NCBI GenBank assembly: GCA_944322345.1
Contig: CALUOO010000002.1
Location: 186,001-250,000 of the forward strand
Origin: an uncultured Bacteroides sp.
Lineage (GTDB): Bacteria > Bacteroidota > Bacteroidia > Bacteroidales > Bacteroidaceae
Length of the DNA stretch: 64,000 bases
Direction of reading: 5' to 3'
Positions 9,184 to 18,458 of the stretch are shown piece by piece; positions within the stretch are counted from its first letter, which is position 1, and each line of letters begins with the position of its first letter. The notes under the pieces are model-generated. The model ran no database searches. It had not been told where the DNA came from and saw only the letters and a list, made by a program, of their open reading frames with translations. The position numbers and the translations under genes are program-made.

Positions 9184-11193
9184 TCAGAATGTGTATTGTG
9201 CAATCAGCTTGAAGTTTGTTCCCGGCATGGGGTAACAAATCACTACCTCATACTGTTGGTTAAACAGGTTGTTCACTTCAAGCGTCAATTTCAGGTCGCC
9301 GCGAGGCATTGCCATGCTTCGGGCAAGCGAGAAGTCACTTGTATACCATGGCAACTGATAGTTTGCCGGTATGTTTGCCTGTGACGAATAGCGTTCGCCC
9401 GTATAGATGAAGCTATAGTTTGCCTCCCACTTGCCGTAGGTTGCATTCAGTACAGCCGAACCGCTATGCCATGGGATGTAGGGGATCTGGCCACCGTAGA
9501 ATTCGTCTGCCTTGTCCGTAAAGTCTTGTGCCCGTTGGTAGGTATAGTTCAATCGGCCTGCCAACAGAAACTCTCTGCCCCATTGCCAGTCGGCTTGCAA
9601 CGCTACATCCAATCCTCTGATTTCTACCTTACCTAAGTTTATCATTGTCCATCGGAAGAAGTTCGATGTCGGGGTGGCTACTATCTTATCCTCCACCTCA
9701 TTATAATAGACATCGGCTTGAACTTCGAGGCGATGCAGCCATGGACGGTTGAAGGTGTGCGAGTAAGTGGCTCCCACATTGTATTGGTTGGTATACTCCG
9801 GCCGGAGGTTTGCATTCCCGATAAACGTATAATACAGATCGTTTAGCGTAGGCATACGGAAGATACGTTTGTAGAAAGCCCTTAGATTGAGGTCAATGTT
9901 TCTGAAGGGACGGTAGGAGGCTACTGCCGTAGGTGTCCACTCCATCTTATTGGAGGCGGCAGTGGTATCCGACGCCACATTATCGTGTACGAATGTACCC
10001 AGCAGACTGGCTTGTAGCTTTACCCTGTCGAAGTCGAACGATGTGGCGGCTGCTACCAGTGCCGTATGCCGGCGGGGATATACGAAGTCGGTCAGATCGG
10101 CATTCAGCAGGTTGAACTGATAGTCTGCCGACAGACATATGTCCCAGAACGGGAGCAGCGAGAAGCGGTTTGCTACCGACAGGTAAGCCTCATGCTGGTA
10201 GTAATGGTTGTTGGTGTACATCAGCGACTCATCCTTCTTGGGGTCGGCAAGATAGTGCAGGTAGTCGTAAGCATATTTCATGTTCACCAGCAGACTATAG
10301 AACGAAGAGAGCTCCTTACGGAAAGAACCCTGTGCAAAGGTATTCGTGTCCCACTGGCGGTCTTCGTGCGAGAATTTGTTGCGTACCACTGCACCCGGAT
10401 ATCCGCGTTCCGAACGGTATAGATACCCTTTTGCCCGCCACTCGCCTCCATGGATTCGGCCAAACGCTCCTCCTTCTACACGCACTGCATTCACATCCCC
10501 GTTACGGCGGATAGCTGTCGTATCGTATCCTTCCTTTACTCTATAAGAGAATTTATACCTGCCTGTAGTATACATATATTCTGCACTGAGCTGTGTGTTG
10601 AGGCTTTCACTGACCTTCTGCTCCCAAAGGATTGCCGGATTGGCTACGCCGAACGAGCCAGTCTTGAAGGTTGCCTTCACATGGTATCTTTCGCCCTCTT
10701 CGAATTGCGGAGTGCGCGACTGCAGATAGATGCTTCCTGCCGAGCCAAAGTCTTTGGCTGGCTGAAAGGTCTGGCTTTTCTGTCCGTTGTAGAGTGTGAC
10801 AGACTCCATGTTATCCAGCGAGAAACGCCCCAGATCTACCTGACCGTTTTGTGCGTTGCCCAGCTCGATACCATCGTAGAATACGCCCACATGGTTTGTA
10901 CTCATGCTACGGATATTGACGGTCTTCAGGCCTCCTATCCCGCCATAGTCCTTGATTTGGACTCCGGAGAAGTAGCGCAAGGCGTCGGCAACACTATGAG
11001 TATTTAATCGCTGCAACTGCTCGCCCGATAACTGCTGTACGGGGATAACCTCCTTCAGCCGGTTTTTCCCTGTCACCACTACTTCGTCCAACCTTTGCAG
11101 ACTGTCCAGCTTATACTGCGCACATACGGACGTAACACTCCCGTACAGGCAGATACACGTAAGCCCGACAGCCCTGTAAGCTTGTCTAAGCAT
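9184..11193 (-). CDS. btuB: BtuB-like TonB-dependent vitamin B12 receptor
   Basis: I place the start at 11193. This gives a signal peptide (MLRQAYRAVGLTCICLYG..VCAQ); the longer frame adds 14 residues with no signal character. The TonB-box/plug region begins near RLDEVVVTGKNR, with plug motifs VADALRYFSGVQIKDYGG and VNIRSMSTNHVGVFYDG. It continues into a 22-strand barrel ending in the usual aromatic C-terminus (FKLIAQYTF). It moves cobamides across the outer membrane with TonB energy. The cobalamin riboswitch directly upstream supports the B12 substrate. No SusC-type N-terminal extension is present, as expected for the BtuB class. Confidence 0.92.
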   Translation of the reverse strand: MLRQAYRAVGLTCICLYGSVTSVCAQYKLDSLQRLDEVVVTGKNRLKEVIPVQQLSGEQLQRLNTHSVADALRYFSGVQIKDYGGIGGLKTVNIRSMSTNHVGVFYDGIELGNAQNGQVDLGRFSLDNMESVTLYNGQKSQTFQPAKDFGSAGSIYLQSRTPQFEEGERYHVKATFKTGSFGVANPAILWEQKVSESLNTQLSAEYMYTTGRYKFSYRVKEGYDTTAIRRNGDVNAVRVEGGAFGRIHGGEWRAKGYLYRSERGYPGAVVRNKFSHEDRQWDTNTFAQGSFRKELSSFYSLLVNMKYAYDYLHYLADPKKDESLMYTNNHYYQHEAYLSVANRFSLLPFWDICLSADYQFNLLNADLTDFVYPRRHTALVAAATSFDFDRVKLQASLLGTFVHDNVASDTTAASNKMEWTPTAVASYRPFRNIDLNLRAFYKRIFRMPTLNDLYYTFIGNANLRPEYTNQYNVGATYSHTFNRPWLHRLEVQADVYYNEVEDKIVATPTSNFFRWTMINLGKVEIRGLDVALQADWQWGREFLLAGRLNYTYQRAQDFTDKADEFYGGQIPYIPWHSGSAVLNATYGKWEANYSFIYTGERYSSQANIPANYQLPWYTSDFSLARSMAMPRGDLKLTLEVNNLFNQQYEVVICYPMPGTNFKLIAQYTF

Positions 11194-11261
11194 ATATGTT
11201 AATCTAAAATTGATAAAAATATGCCAATGCCTCAATCCGAGAAGGCTATTGACCTAATGAA

Positions 11262-11437
11262 AGATGGCAGGTCTTCTGACTGACTCCCTTTTTGAAACCT
11301 TCCCGATAAGACTGTTATCAGTGGTATGAGTTTTTTTCAAAAAGTTTGAATAGAGCTTCACAGCAGCGGGACTGTCCGGGATTTGCACCCGATTCCCTTT
11401 TAATCCGATACTTGAATAAGCATTGCGGAACCATTTC
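11262..11437 (-). promoter_or_regulatory. Cobalamin (B12) riboswitch
   Basis: Reading the minus strand, the conserved core appears at 11397-11356 as GGGAATCGGGTGCAAATCCC followed by GGACAGTCCCGCTGCTGT. The diagnostic B12 box AGTCAGAAGACCTGCC spans 11281-11266. Both match the class consensus closely. The element sits between a TATCTTTG promoter box at 11442-11449 and btuB, so it is expected to repress the whole btuB-btuG operon when cobamide is plentiful. End coordinates are approximate. Confidence 0.95.
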
Positions 11438-11441
11438 GGGG

Positions 11442-11449
11442 CAAAGATA
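11442..11449 (-). promoter_or_regulatory. -7 box of the B12 operon
   Basis: CAAAGATA on the plus strand reads TATCTTTG on the minus strand. It is placed just before the riboswitch so that the transcript begins at its 5' edge. Confidence 0.75.
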
Positions 11450-11633
11450 AAGATTTCTTTAGATTCTCTAAAAGATTTGAAGATAAAATCTGGAGATTTT
11501 GAAATGATACTCCCAGCAGCTGTTAATTGTTCTGTGGAAGATAGGAGAGGATTGATTAAACGTACAAATGTTTTACTATCTGATTCTGCTGCCTGTACCC
11601 TTGCTTTCCATTGGGGTAAGGAAGGGCTTTGTC

Positions 11634-11721
11634 GAGGGATACTCTCGACCATGCGGAGGGATACCCTCGACACCCTCGAGGGATACTCTCGACATCCTCG
11701 AGGGATACTCTCGACAATTGT
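11634..11721. repeat. 4 x 22-bp repeat element, GAGGGATACTCTCGAC family
   Basis: Units begin at 11634, 11656, 11678 and 11700 at exactly 22 bp. Each carries GAGGGATACYCTCGAC, with self-complementary stretches (GAGGGAT..ATCCTC). It is followed by a hairpin at 11727-11760 and the tail GTGTAAAATAATTTCG at 11830-11845, the same order and spacing as at 6302-6512. The rest of 11450-11853 has no gene. Confidence 0.92.
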
Positions 11722-11726
11722 ATGAT

Positions 11727-11760
11727 ATAACCCCCGTCAGAAGCTGTCTGGCAGGGGGTA
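11727..11760. terminator. Hairpin downstream of the S9 peptidase gene
   Basis: AACCCCC pairs with GGGGGT(A), with an inner CAG/CTG stem. It lies about 95 nt past the stop of the minus-strand S9 peptidase and could end that transcript, although no U-run follows. It belongs to the same hairpin family as 6394-6428. Confidence 0.5.
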
Positions 11761-11853
11761 GTTGGGAATGTAGGTTGAAAACCGTTTGGGGTATCCTCTC
11801 CTTGTTGTTTTTCCTTAGAAAGGGCTATTGTGTAAAATAATTTCGATGTATTG

Positions 11854-14106
11854 TTACTTCACCTCGCTCCATGCCGGAGGATTCTTTCCCATCAGGTGGC
11901 GGACGAAGAAGTCGTAGCGCTTGTGCTCTCCGAAGTATTCGCCCATGGAGTGCCGGATGCCCGGAAGTACTACCAGCTCAAAGTCTTTGTTGGCCTTCAC
12001 CAATGCGTTGACTACCTGCATCGTCGAAGCAGGGTCTACATTGTCGTCCATCTCGCCTACCACAAGCATCAGCGGACGGGTCAGCAGATGGGCGTTATCC
12101 ACATTGGAGGAATGTGCATACGATTCGTCGACGGGGTATCCCATCCACAGTTCGTTCCACCAAATCTTATCCATCCGGTTGTCGTGGCAGCCGCAGGCGG
12201 AGTAGGCAGCCTTGTAAAAGTCGGGGTGAAAGAGCACGGCGGACATCGCTTCCTGCCCTCCCGCCGAACAGCCGAATATCCCTACGCGGGCGGTATCCAT
12301 AGAGGGATACTTCTGGGCGGCTGCCTTGATCCATGCGATATGGTCGGGCAGACCGGCGTCTTTCAGATTCTTGTAGCATACTTCCTCAAACTCTTTGGAG
12401 CGGAAGGAAGTGGTCATGCCATCTACTTGGACTACGATGAAGCCCAGCTCGGCAAGCGAAGTCATCCACCAGTTGTAGGATGAGAAGGTCTTGGGGACAT
12501 ATTGGTCGCCCGGCCCGGAGTAGATGTACTCGATGACGGGATACTTCCGTTGCGGGTCGAAGTTGCTTGGGCGGTAGATGACTCCCCACATGTCGGTCTT
12601 CCCGTCGCGCCCTTTGGCACTGAATACCTCGGGAGCCTTCCAGCCGTTGGCTACCAGAGCCGATATGTCGGCCCTCTCAAGCTCCATCACAACGCGCCCG
12701 TCCGTAGCATTGCGCAATAGGGCGACGGGCGGCGTGTCTACCTTACTGTATACGTCTACCATATACCTGAAGTCGCCCGAATACCAGCAACGGTGCATTC
12801 CTTCCTCGGGTGTGAGTTCCTTCAGATGCTTTCCGTCGAAGCCGATACGGTAGTAACGTATCAGATAAGGGTCTTCGCCGGGCTTCATGCCGTTTGCCGA
12901 GAAGTAGATGACCTCCTGCTCTTCGTCTACACGTTGGACTCCCCGCACATACCACTTGCCCTTGGTAATCTGGTGCGTAGGTTGCCCTGTCTGCCGGTCA
13001 TACATATAGAGATGGTTGTAGTTGTCCCGCTCGCTGCTCCAGATCATTCGCTTTCCGTCGCTCAGGAAGTGGCGGTAGATGCGTGGATAGTTGACGTATT
13101 TCTCCTCTTTCTCTTCCACAAGAGGACGTACGGAGGCATCTTTAGCCGACATCTCCAATACTCTGTAGACCTTGTGACCGCGCTCATTGTATTCGAATGT
13201 GATACCTTGGCTGTCGGCGTTCCACTGCGGAGCGGTAACCCAATATTGGCTTCCGAACAGTTCGGTGGAAGGGATAAGTGCCCGTGAAGTCTCGACTTCG
13301 AAGATGCATGGGACGCGGAAGGCCAGCTCGTCGCCCGGCTTGGCATACTCCTGCTTATGGAGCCGGGGTTGCAGTTGGTCGCTTGGCGACGATTCTACGT
13401 AGTAGACAAAGCGCTTCTTAGCCGGGCGTATGCGTACGGTAGCCACCCGTTTCGAGTCGGGCGACCAGCGGATGTAGCTGGAGTAATAGTTCCCCAGCGT
13501 CCCGTCTATGCTAAGCTGACGTTCCTGCCCGCCTGCTGTGGGACGGACGTAGACGTTCTCATTCTTGATGTATGCCGTCCATTTCCCGTCGGGCGAGGTG
13601 ACCGGCGCGCCTCCCTTTTCATCGTCTACCTCCATCCAATGGCGCTGTTTTCCCCGTTGCGGGATGGCTCCCATACTCTTCAACGTGTTCTCTTGGATGT
13701 TGTATGTCCATCGTTTCCCGTCGTGCTCAAAGCGCAATGTCATTAGCTTTTCATCCACTCGGCAGTTCTTGAGGGGCAGTTGCATGGCATTTATTGTACG
13801 CGAGGTCTCTCTGCCCAGCGCCTCTGCCAGCTTCTGTTGGTCGAACAGGGGTGTCCGTTGGGCTGCTTCTGCATCTACTTTAACGTACTCCCGTCCCTGC
13901 GGAGTGTTTCGTATGTACCAGAAGAAGCTTGTGTTTCCCACCCAGTGTGGCTCCACGCCGCTGTAGTAGACCAGGTTTGCACTATACTTCTGGCGGAGTC
14001 CGTTGGCACGTTTGTAGTCTTCGGCTGTTCCCTGAGCTGCTGTCGACAGGCTGCAACAGAGGGCTGCGCCTATCAATAAGTGTTTAGAAAAGTTACTATA
14101 ATTCAT
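11854..14106 (-). CDS. S9 family dipeptidyl-peptidase IV-like serine peptidase
   Basis: A 750-residue protein with a signal peptide (cleavage after STAAQ). The N-terminal part is a DPP4-type beta-propeller (WSPDSKRVATVRIRPAKKR, SPDGKWTAYIKNENVYVRP). The C-terminal part is an alpha/beta hydrolase with a predicted triad of Ser614 in GIFGCSAGG, Asp688 in GEMDDNVDP and His719 in GIRHSMG. The nucleophile elbow has Cys before the Ser, where DPP4 usually has Trp (GWSYGG). It should release N-terminal dipeptides from oligopeptides in the periplasm. It is monocistronic in appearance. Subfamily (DPP4 or relative) is inferred. Confidence 0.9.
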   Translation of the reverse strand: MNYSNFSKHLLIGAALCCSLSTAAQGTAEDYKRANGLRQKYSANLVYYSGVEPHWVGNTSFFWYIRNTPQGREYVKVDAEAAQRTPLFDQQKLAEALGRETSRTINAMQLPLKNCRVDEKLMTLRFEHDGKRWTYNIQENTLKSMGAIPQRGKQRHWMEVDDEKGGAPVTSPDGKWTAYIKNENVYVRPTAGGQERQLSIDGTLGNYYSSYIRWSPDSKRVATVRIRPAKKRFVYYVESSPSDQLQPRLHKQEYAKPGDELAFRVPCIFEVETSRALIPSTELFGSQYWVTAPQWNADSQGITFEYNERGHKVYRVLEMSAKDASVRPLVEEKEEKYVNYPRIYRHFLSDGKRMIWSSERDNYNHLYMYDRQTGQPTHQITKGKWYVRGVQRVDEEQEVIYFSANGMKPGEDPYLIRYYRIGFDGKHLKELTPEEGMHRCWYSGDFRYMVDVYSKVDTPPVALLRNATDGRVVMELERADISALVANGWKAPEVFSAKGRDGKTDMWGVIYRPSNFDPQRKYPVIEYIYSGPGDQYVPKTFSSYNWWMTSLAELGFIVVQVDGMTTSFRSKEFEEVCYKNLKDAGLPDHIAWIKAAAQKYPSMDTARVGIFGCSAGGQEAMSAVLFHPDFYKAAYSACGCHDNRMDKIWWNELWMGYPVDESYAHSSNVDNAHLLTRPLMLVVGEMDDNVDPASTMQVVNALVKANKDFELVVLPGIRHSMGEYFGEHKRYDFFVRHLMGKNPPAWSEVK

Positions 14107-14176
14107 GGCTAGTTGATAGGGTAATTAATGTTGTTGAATGTTCATGGTTTCTTTCGTGTTTCCTTAAGGTCATTCT

Positions 14177-14223
14177 AAAAAAAATGCAAAATACCCCCGT
14201 TAGAGCAATCTATCAGGGGTATT
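14177..14223 (-). terminator. Intrinsic terminator of cysS
   Basis: On the minus strand ATACCCC and GGGGTAT enclose a TAGA/TCTA inner stem with a four-base loop. The hairpin is followed by TTTTGCATTTTTTTT, a clear intrinsic terminator just after the cysS stop. Confidence 0.88.
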
Positions 14224-14241
14224 AATAACTTTACTTAATTA

Positions 14242-15723
14242 TTAGGATTTTAAATGCCATTTTGTGCCATCTTTTGTGTCTTTTATATTAAATCCTATTT
14301 TTTCTAATTCATCTCGAATAAAATCAGCCTCTTCCCATCTTTTCTCGGATTTGGCTTTTTGACGAATATTTAGTAATAAATCAACAGCTTGTTGATACTG
14401 AATTTCTTTCTCTGTTGAGTTAGTATTTTGTTCTTTGTTTATTCCTAATATGTTAAATAGGAAAATATTAAAAATAGAATCTAATATAGTTATATCTGCT
14501 GGAGAAATTTTAGCTTTTCCAGCATATACAGCATTTATGTATCGGGTTGCTTCTGATAAGTGTGATATAACCATTGGCGTATTTAGATCATCATTTAGGG
14601 CTTCCTCACATTTTTGTTTTAATCCTTTGACGTCAAAATCAGAATCACAATTTGTAGCATTAAGCTCTTTAATTAAAGTGTATCCTTTTATTAATCTCTC
14701 CAATCCCTTTTCGGATGCCTGCAGGGCTTCGTTGCTGAAGTCGACAGTACTCCGGTAGTGTGCCTGTAGGATGAAGAAACGGATGGTCATAGGGGTGTAT
14801 GCCTGTGTCAGCAGCGGATGTGAACCTTTGAAGAATTCGTCCAGCGTGATGAAGTTGCCAAGCGATTTGCCCATCTTGGTTCCGTTTATCGTAATCATGT
14901 TGTTGTGCATCCAGTAGTGTACCATGTCGTCGCCTTGCGATGCCACTGACTGTGCAATTTCACATTCGTGATGAGGGAAGATGAGGTCCATGCCTCCTCC
15001 GTGTATGTCGAAGTGCTCTCCGAGGTACTTTCTTCCCATGGCTGTACATTCGGCATGCCATCCGGGGAATCCGTCGCTCCACGGTGAGGGCCAGCGCATG
15101 ATGTGCTCGGGCTGTGCTTTCTTCCAAAGGGCGAAGTCGGCAGGGTTGCGCTTCTCCTGCTGCCCGTCCAGTTCGCGGGTGGTGTTGAGCACGTCGTCGA
15201 GGTTACGTCCGGAGAGTTTTCCGTAGTGGTGGTCCTTGTTGTATTTTGCCACGTCGAAGTAGACCGATCCTTCGCTGATATAGGCATATCCTGCATCGAG
15301 TATCTTCTGTACCAGCTCAATCTGTTCGATGATGTGTCCCGAAGCATGTGGTTCAATGCTTGGCGGAAGCACGTTGAGGGCTTCCATCGCCTTGTGGTAG
15401 CGGTTGAGGTAGTACTGCACCACTTCCATTGGTTCCAGTTGCTCCAGTCGTGCCTTCTTGGCTATCTTGTCTTCACCTTCGTCAGCATCGTGTTCCAAGT
15501 GGCCTACGTCGGTGATGTTTCGTACATATCTTACTTTATATCCTAGATGCGTGAGATAGCGGAAGAGTACGTCGAACGTGATTGCCGGGCGTGCATGGCC
15601 GAGGTGTGCGTCTCCGTAGACGGTGGGACCGCATACGTACATACCTACATGTGGAGCGTGCAACGGTACGAACAATTCTTTTTTCCGGTCTAACGTGTTG
15701 TAAATAGTCAGTTGATGTTCCAT
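14242..15723 (-). CDS. cysS: Cysteinyl-tRNA synthetase
   Basis: A 493-residue class I aminoacyl-tRNA synthetase that charges tRNA-Cys. The HIGH motif appears as HLGH (residues 40-43) after the zinc-binding [10 protein letters not shown] segment. The second signature reads KMGKS. Zinc and cysteine-site residues are seen in WHAECTAMG and [11 protein letters not shown]. The C-terminal anticodon-recognition DALR-like region is present to the end. The base composition changes abruptly near 14700: the last 150 codons are very AT-rich, while the first two thirds are about half G+C. This suggests a recombinant gene. It has a -7 box (TAACTTTG) at 15754-15761 and a terminator at 14177-14223. Confidence 0.96.
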   Translation of the reverse strand: MEHQLTIYNTLDRKKELFVPLHAPHVGMYVCGPTVYGDAHLGHARPAITFDVLFRYLTHLGYKVRYVRNITDVGHLEHDADEGEDKIAKKARLEQLEPMEVVQYYLNRYHKAMEALNVLPPSIEPHASGHIIEQIELVQKILDAGYAYISEGSVYFDVAKYNKDHHYGKLSGRNLDDVLNTTRELDGQQEKRNPADFALWKKAQPEHIMRWPSPWSDGFPGWHAECTAMGRKYLGEHFDIHGGGMDLIFPHHECEIAQSVASQGDDMVHYWMHNNMITINGTKMGKSLGNFITLDEFFKGSHPLLTQAYTPMTIRFFILQAHYRSTVDFSNEALQASEKGLERLIKGYTLIKELNATNCDSDFDVKGLKQKCEEALNDDLNTPMVISHLSEATRYINAVYAGKAKISPADITILDSIFNIFLFNILGINKEQNTNSTEKEIQYQQAVDLLLNIRQKAKSEKRWEEADFIRDELEKIGFNIKDTKDGTKWHLKS

Positions 15724-15753
15724 AACATTTTGATATTAATTCAATTGGAATTG

Positions 15754-15761
15754 CAAAGTTA
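15754..15761 (-). promoter_or_regulatory. -7 box of cysS
   Basis: CAAAGTTA reads TAACTTTG on the minus strand, about 31 bp upstream of the start codon. Confidence 0.7.
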
Positions 15762-15868
15762 AGAAACTGTTTTGATTTCTTGCAAAGATTTTCATGAATC
15801 ATTTCAGCCTGTCCGGCGAATAGCGAAGAAGGTGGGAAAAGATAGGGGTAGTTGGGCGGTTTGTTGGG

Positions 15869-15956
15869 AAAGGTTAGCTGACGTGTTGGGAAAGGTTAGC
15901 CAACATGTCAGCAAAGGTTACCCAACACATTGGGAAAGGTTAGCTGACAACGGGGT
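15869..15956. repeat. 4 x 22-bp repeat element, AAAGGTTAGC family
   Basis: AAAGGTTA(G/C)C begins at 15869, 15891, 15913 and 15935 in four direct copies, exactly 22 bp apart. Spacer halves alternate between GACGTGTTGGG-like and CAACATGTCAGC-like sequence. Confidence 0.92.
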
Positions 15957-16015
15957 AAAATATGGTTGTCTGCAAGGATGCAGGGTGAATCCTCAATGCG
16001 TTGGGTAATAGTGAT

Positions 16016-16837
16016 TTATGAATTTTTGAGCGAAGGAATGAAATGTTCGACGGCAGCTGCTACTCCGTCCTCCTCGTTGCTCAGCGTGATGTAGTCGGCT
16101 GCTTTCTTTACAGGTTCCTGTGCATTGCCCATCGCTATTCCCAGTCCGGCGAAACGTATCAGTGGAAGGTCGTTGAAACCGTCGCCTATTGCCATCACCT
16201 CTTCGCGGCTGATATCGGTTTTCTCTAAAAGTACGTTCAGTGAAAGGGCTTTGTCTATTCCCTGTGGCACAAGTTCGAGGAAATATGGTTCCGAACGGAA
16301 CACATTGATCTTCCCTTGCAGGCGGATGCATAACTCCGACTCCAGCGGAATCAGTCTGTCGGCATCTCCCACAATGAGGCATTTGGCTACGGGGAGGGTG
16401 ATGTCTGTCAGGAAGTCGTTGGTTTCGCGTACGGCCATCTTGTTGAGGAAAGCCTCCTTCTGTACGTAGGGATCTTGTGAATTCTCGGTGATGATGTTTG
16501 GCCCGTCGTAAGTTAGTATGGTCAGCTTGTGTGTACGCGCTGTTTCATAGAGTATAGGGACTACTTCGTTGGGCAGAACATTGTCATAGACCATCTCCTT
16601 TGTTTCCCAGTTGATGATTTCTCCCCCGTTATAAGAAAGAATGTATCCTCCAAATTCTCCCAGTTTCAGTTCGTCTGCTAATGGCACGATGCCGTATGTC
16701 GGTCGTCCGGAAGCCAGAACAATCTTGATGCCTTGCTGCTGTGCGCGCATCAGGGTTTCACGTGTGTGTGGAGTAATCTCTTTTTTAGCATTGGTCAGTG
16801 TGCCGTCAAGGTCGAGCACGATGAGTTTGTATTCCAT
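16016..16837 (-). CDS. Cof-type HAD-IIB phosphatase
   Basis: A 273-residue cytoplasmic hydrolase of the Cof/YidA group. Motif I is LDLDGTLTN with the nucleophile Asp9 and acid-base Asp11. Motif II is LASGRPT, and motif IV is the GDGFNDLPLIRFAGLGIAMGNA type that binds Mg. The large C2B cap lies between motifs II and III. These enzymes dephosphorylate sugar phosphates or flavin/pyridoxal phosphates, and the substrate is not readable here. A -7 box (TATCTTTG) at 16854-16861 places transcription only about 10 nt upstream of the start codon. Confidence 0.92.
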   Translation of the reverse strand: MEYKLIVLDLDGTLTNAKKEITPHTRETLMRAQQQGIKIVLASGRPTYGIVPLADELKLGEFGGYILSYNGGEIINWETKEMVYDNVLPNEVVPILYETARTHKLTILTYDGPNIITENSQDPYVQKEAFLNKMAVRETNDFLTDITLPVAKCLIVGDADRLIPLESELCIRLQGKINVFRSEPYFLELVPQGIDKALSLNVLLEKTDISREEVMAIGDGFNDLPLIRFAGLGIAMGNAQEPVKKAADYITLSNEEDGVAAAVEHFIPSLKNS

Positions 16838-16853
16838 AATTGTTTAGGGAATG

Positions 16854-16861
16854 CAAAGATA
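16854..16861 (-). promoter_or_regulatory. -7 box of the HAD gene
   Basis: CAAAGATA reads TATCTTTG on the minus strand. The predicted leader is only about 10 nt. Confidence 0.65.
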
Positions 16862-16865
16862 ATTC

Positions 16866-16970
16866 TTTTTAGCAGACTAGCAGACAAGCAGACGAGGAAC
16901 AAGCCGGCAGATTTACTTGCTGCCCGTCACTTGTTTCCTCGTCAACTTATCTACTAGTCTACTTGCTGTA
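16866..16970. repeat. Long palindrome with 8-bp period
   Basis: Left-arm steps AGCAGACT, AGCAGACA, AGCAGACG and AGGAACAAGC are mirrored on the right by CTTGTTTCCTCGTC and CTAGTCTACTTGCT. The best stem is GACGAGGAACAAG with CTTGTTTCCTCGTC. As at 3402-3486, it reaches into the stop codon of the minus-strand gene on its right, here the sulfatase (stop at 16959-16961). Confidence 0.8.
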
Positions 16971-18458
16971 TTTTGGATTCTTGGCTGGCATTTGTGCCTG
17001 CACTTCTTCTCTCCATTGATGAAGCCGTTGTTGCAGCTCTTTTGCCAGTTCGGCATTCTCTTCTGCCAGATTATGCTGTTCGCTAATATCCTTTTTCAGA
17101 TTGTAAAGCTCAGTTTCTCCGGTGTCATAATACTCTATCAGTTTATAGTCGCCCGAACGGATTGCTCCTGCCGGCCGACTTCCTTGATTGGAGTAGTGGG
17201 GATAATGCCAGAAGATGTCCCCTCTGCTGAATGTATCGTCTTCTTGCAGTGCAGCGACAAAGCTTTTGCCATCCATGTGCTCGTCCGGCATCAGCGGTGC
17301 GCCGACCATCTCTAAAATAGTGGGGTAGAAGTCGGTAGAGGTGACGATGGCATCGCTGACATGATTCTTCGGCTGGTGGCCCGGCCAATAGACAATCATC
17401 GGTTCACGTATTCCACCTTCGTAGCAGAATCCTTTTCCGCCTCTGAGTGGCCGATTGGACGTAGGCGAACCCTCGGATGTGGAAAGGCCTCCGTTATCAG
17501 ACATAAAGACAATGATGGTGTTGTCGTAAAGCCCCTGTGCTTTCAGTTCGCCGATTACCCGGCCGATGTTCTCGTCCATGCTGGCTATCATGGCAGCATA
17601 GGCGGGATGGCTTTGTATGATGCGTTCGCGCAGATTGGTCTGTTCCTGTGGAAACGGCTGCTTGGCGATGTAGTCAGGATTATCGGCGAATGTTTTCAAG
17701 GTGTCCAGCCCCATCCGGTGTGCTTTCTCTTTAAAATAAGCCACTTTTTCGGGTTTGGCTCCTACCGGCATGTGTACCTGATGGAATGACAAGTACATGA
17801 AGAACGGGTCATTCTTGTGTTTACGTATCAGGCTGATGCATTCGTTGGCCAACCGGTCGGTCAGGTATTCCCCTTCGGGGCCGTCGGGCAACATCGGATT
17901 GTTGTAAGGGACAAAATAAGGGTGAGGACCCCCGGGAGATCCCATCCAGCAACCACCTATGTTGTAGTCGAATCCCTGATGCTGGGGATAGTAGGTTGTA
18001 TCGTTCATGCAGCAGTGCCATTTGCCGATATGTGCGGTGACATAACCGTTCTCTTTCAAGGCTTCTGCCAGTGTGACACGTTCAAGAGGCATGTTCAAGG
18101 TATATTCCGGCGGTAATACGGGGCAGATTTCTGCCATGTATTCCTTTCCATAGTAATATTTACCGGGAATCCAGTCGGTGATATGTTCTCTTGCCGGATA
18201 CCGTCCGGTCAGAAAGCTGACTCTGGTAGGTGAACTGACCGGACAGGCTGCATAGGCATTGGTAAAACGCATGCCTTCTTGTGCAAGGGAATCGAGGTGA
18301 GGGGTCTCGTAGAACTGACTACCGTAGCAGGACAAATCCATCCATCCTAAGTCGTCTGCCATGATGAACAATACATTTGGTCGCTGAGGCGCTTTTTCTT
18401 CACAGGCTGTAAAGAGGGGGAGAAGCGCTAATGGGGAGAGCTGTTTGAACGTTAGCAT
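16959..18458 (-). CDS. Ser-type family S1 sulfatase, lipoprotein
   Basis: A 499-residue type I sulfatase. The metal-site start is NVLFIMADDLGWMD. The activation motif is SSPTRVSFLTGR, so the residue to be converted to formylglycine is Ser, which needs the anaerobic radical SAM maturase acting in trans. HIGKWHCC and the later MSDNGG metal-site motif are present. The N-terminus has a short lipobox (LFTAC), so the enzyme is probably membrane anchored. It removes sulfate esters from host or dietary glycans; the linkage cannot be read here. It is divergent from the hybrid two-component system, which may regulate it. A -7 box (TACCTTTG) lies at 18631-18638. Confidence 0.93.
   Translation of the reverse strand: MLTFKQLSPLALLPLFTACEEKAPQRPNVLFIMADDLGWMDLSCYGSQFYETPHLDSLAQEGMRFTNAYAACPVSSPTRVSFLTGRYPAREHITDWIPGKYYYGKEYMAEICPVLPPEYTLNMPLERVTLAEALKENGYVTAHIGKWHCCMNDTTYYPQHQGFDYNIGGCWMGSPGGPHPYFVPYNNPMLPDGPEGEYLTDRLANECISLIRKHKNDPFFMYLSFHQVHMPVGAKPEKVAYFKEKAHRMGLDTLKTFADNPDYIAKQPFPQEQTNLRERIIQSHPAYAAMIASMDENIGRVIGELKAQGLYDNTIIVFMSDNGGLSTSEGSPTSNRPLRGGKGFCYEGGIREPMIVYWPGHQPKNHVSDAIVTSTDFYPTILEMVGAPLMPDEHMDGKSFVAALQEDDTFSRGDIFWHYPHYSNQGSRPAGAIRSGDYKLIEYYDTGETELYNLKKDISEQHNLAEENAELAKELQQRLHQWREEVQAQMPAKNPKYSK

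Noticed and set aside
11634-11721. CRISPR-like array
   Set aside because: Four units with no unique 25-40-bp spacers and no cas genes. The period is only 22 bp and the units are adjoining repeats.
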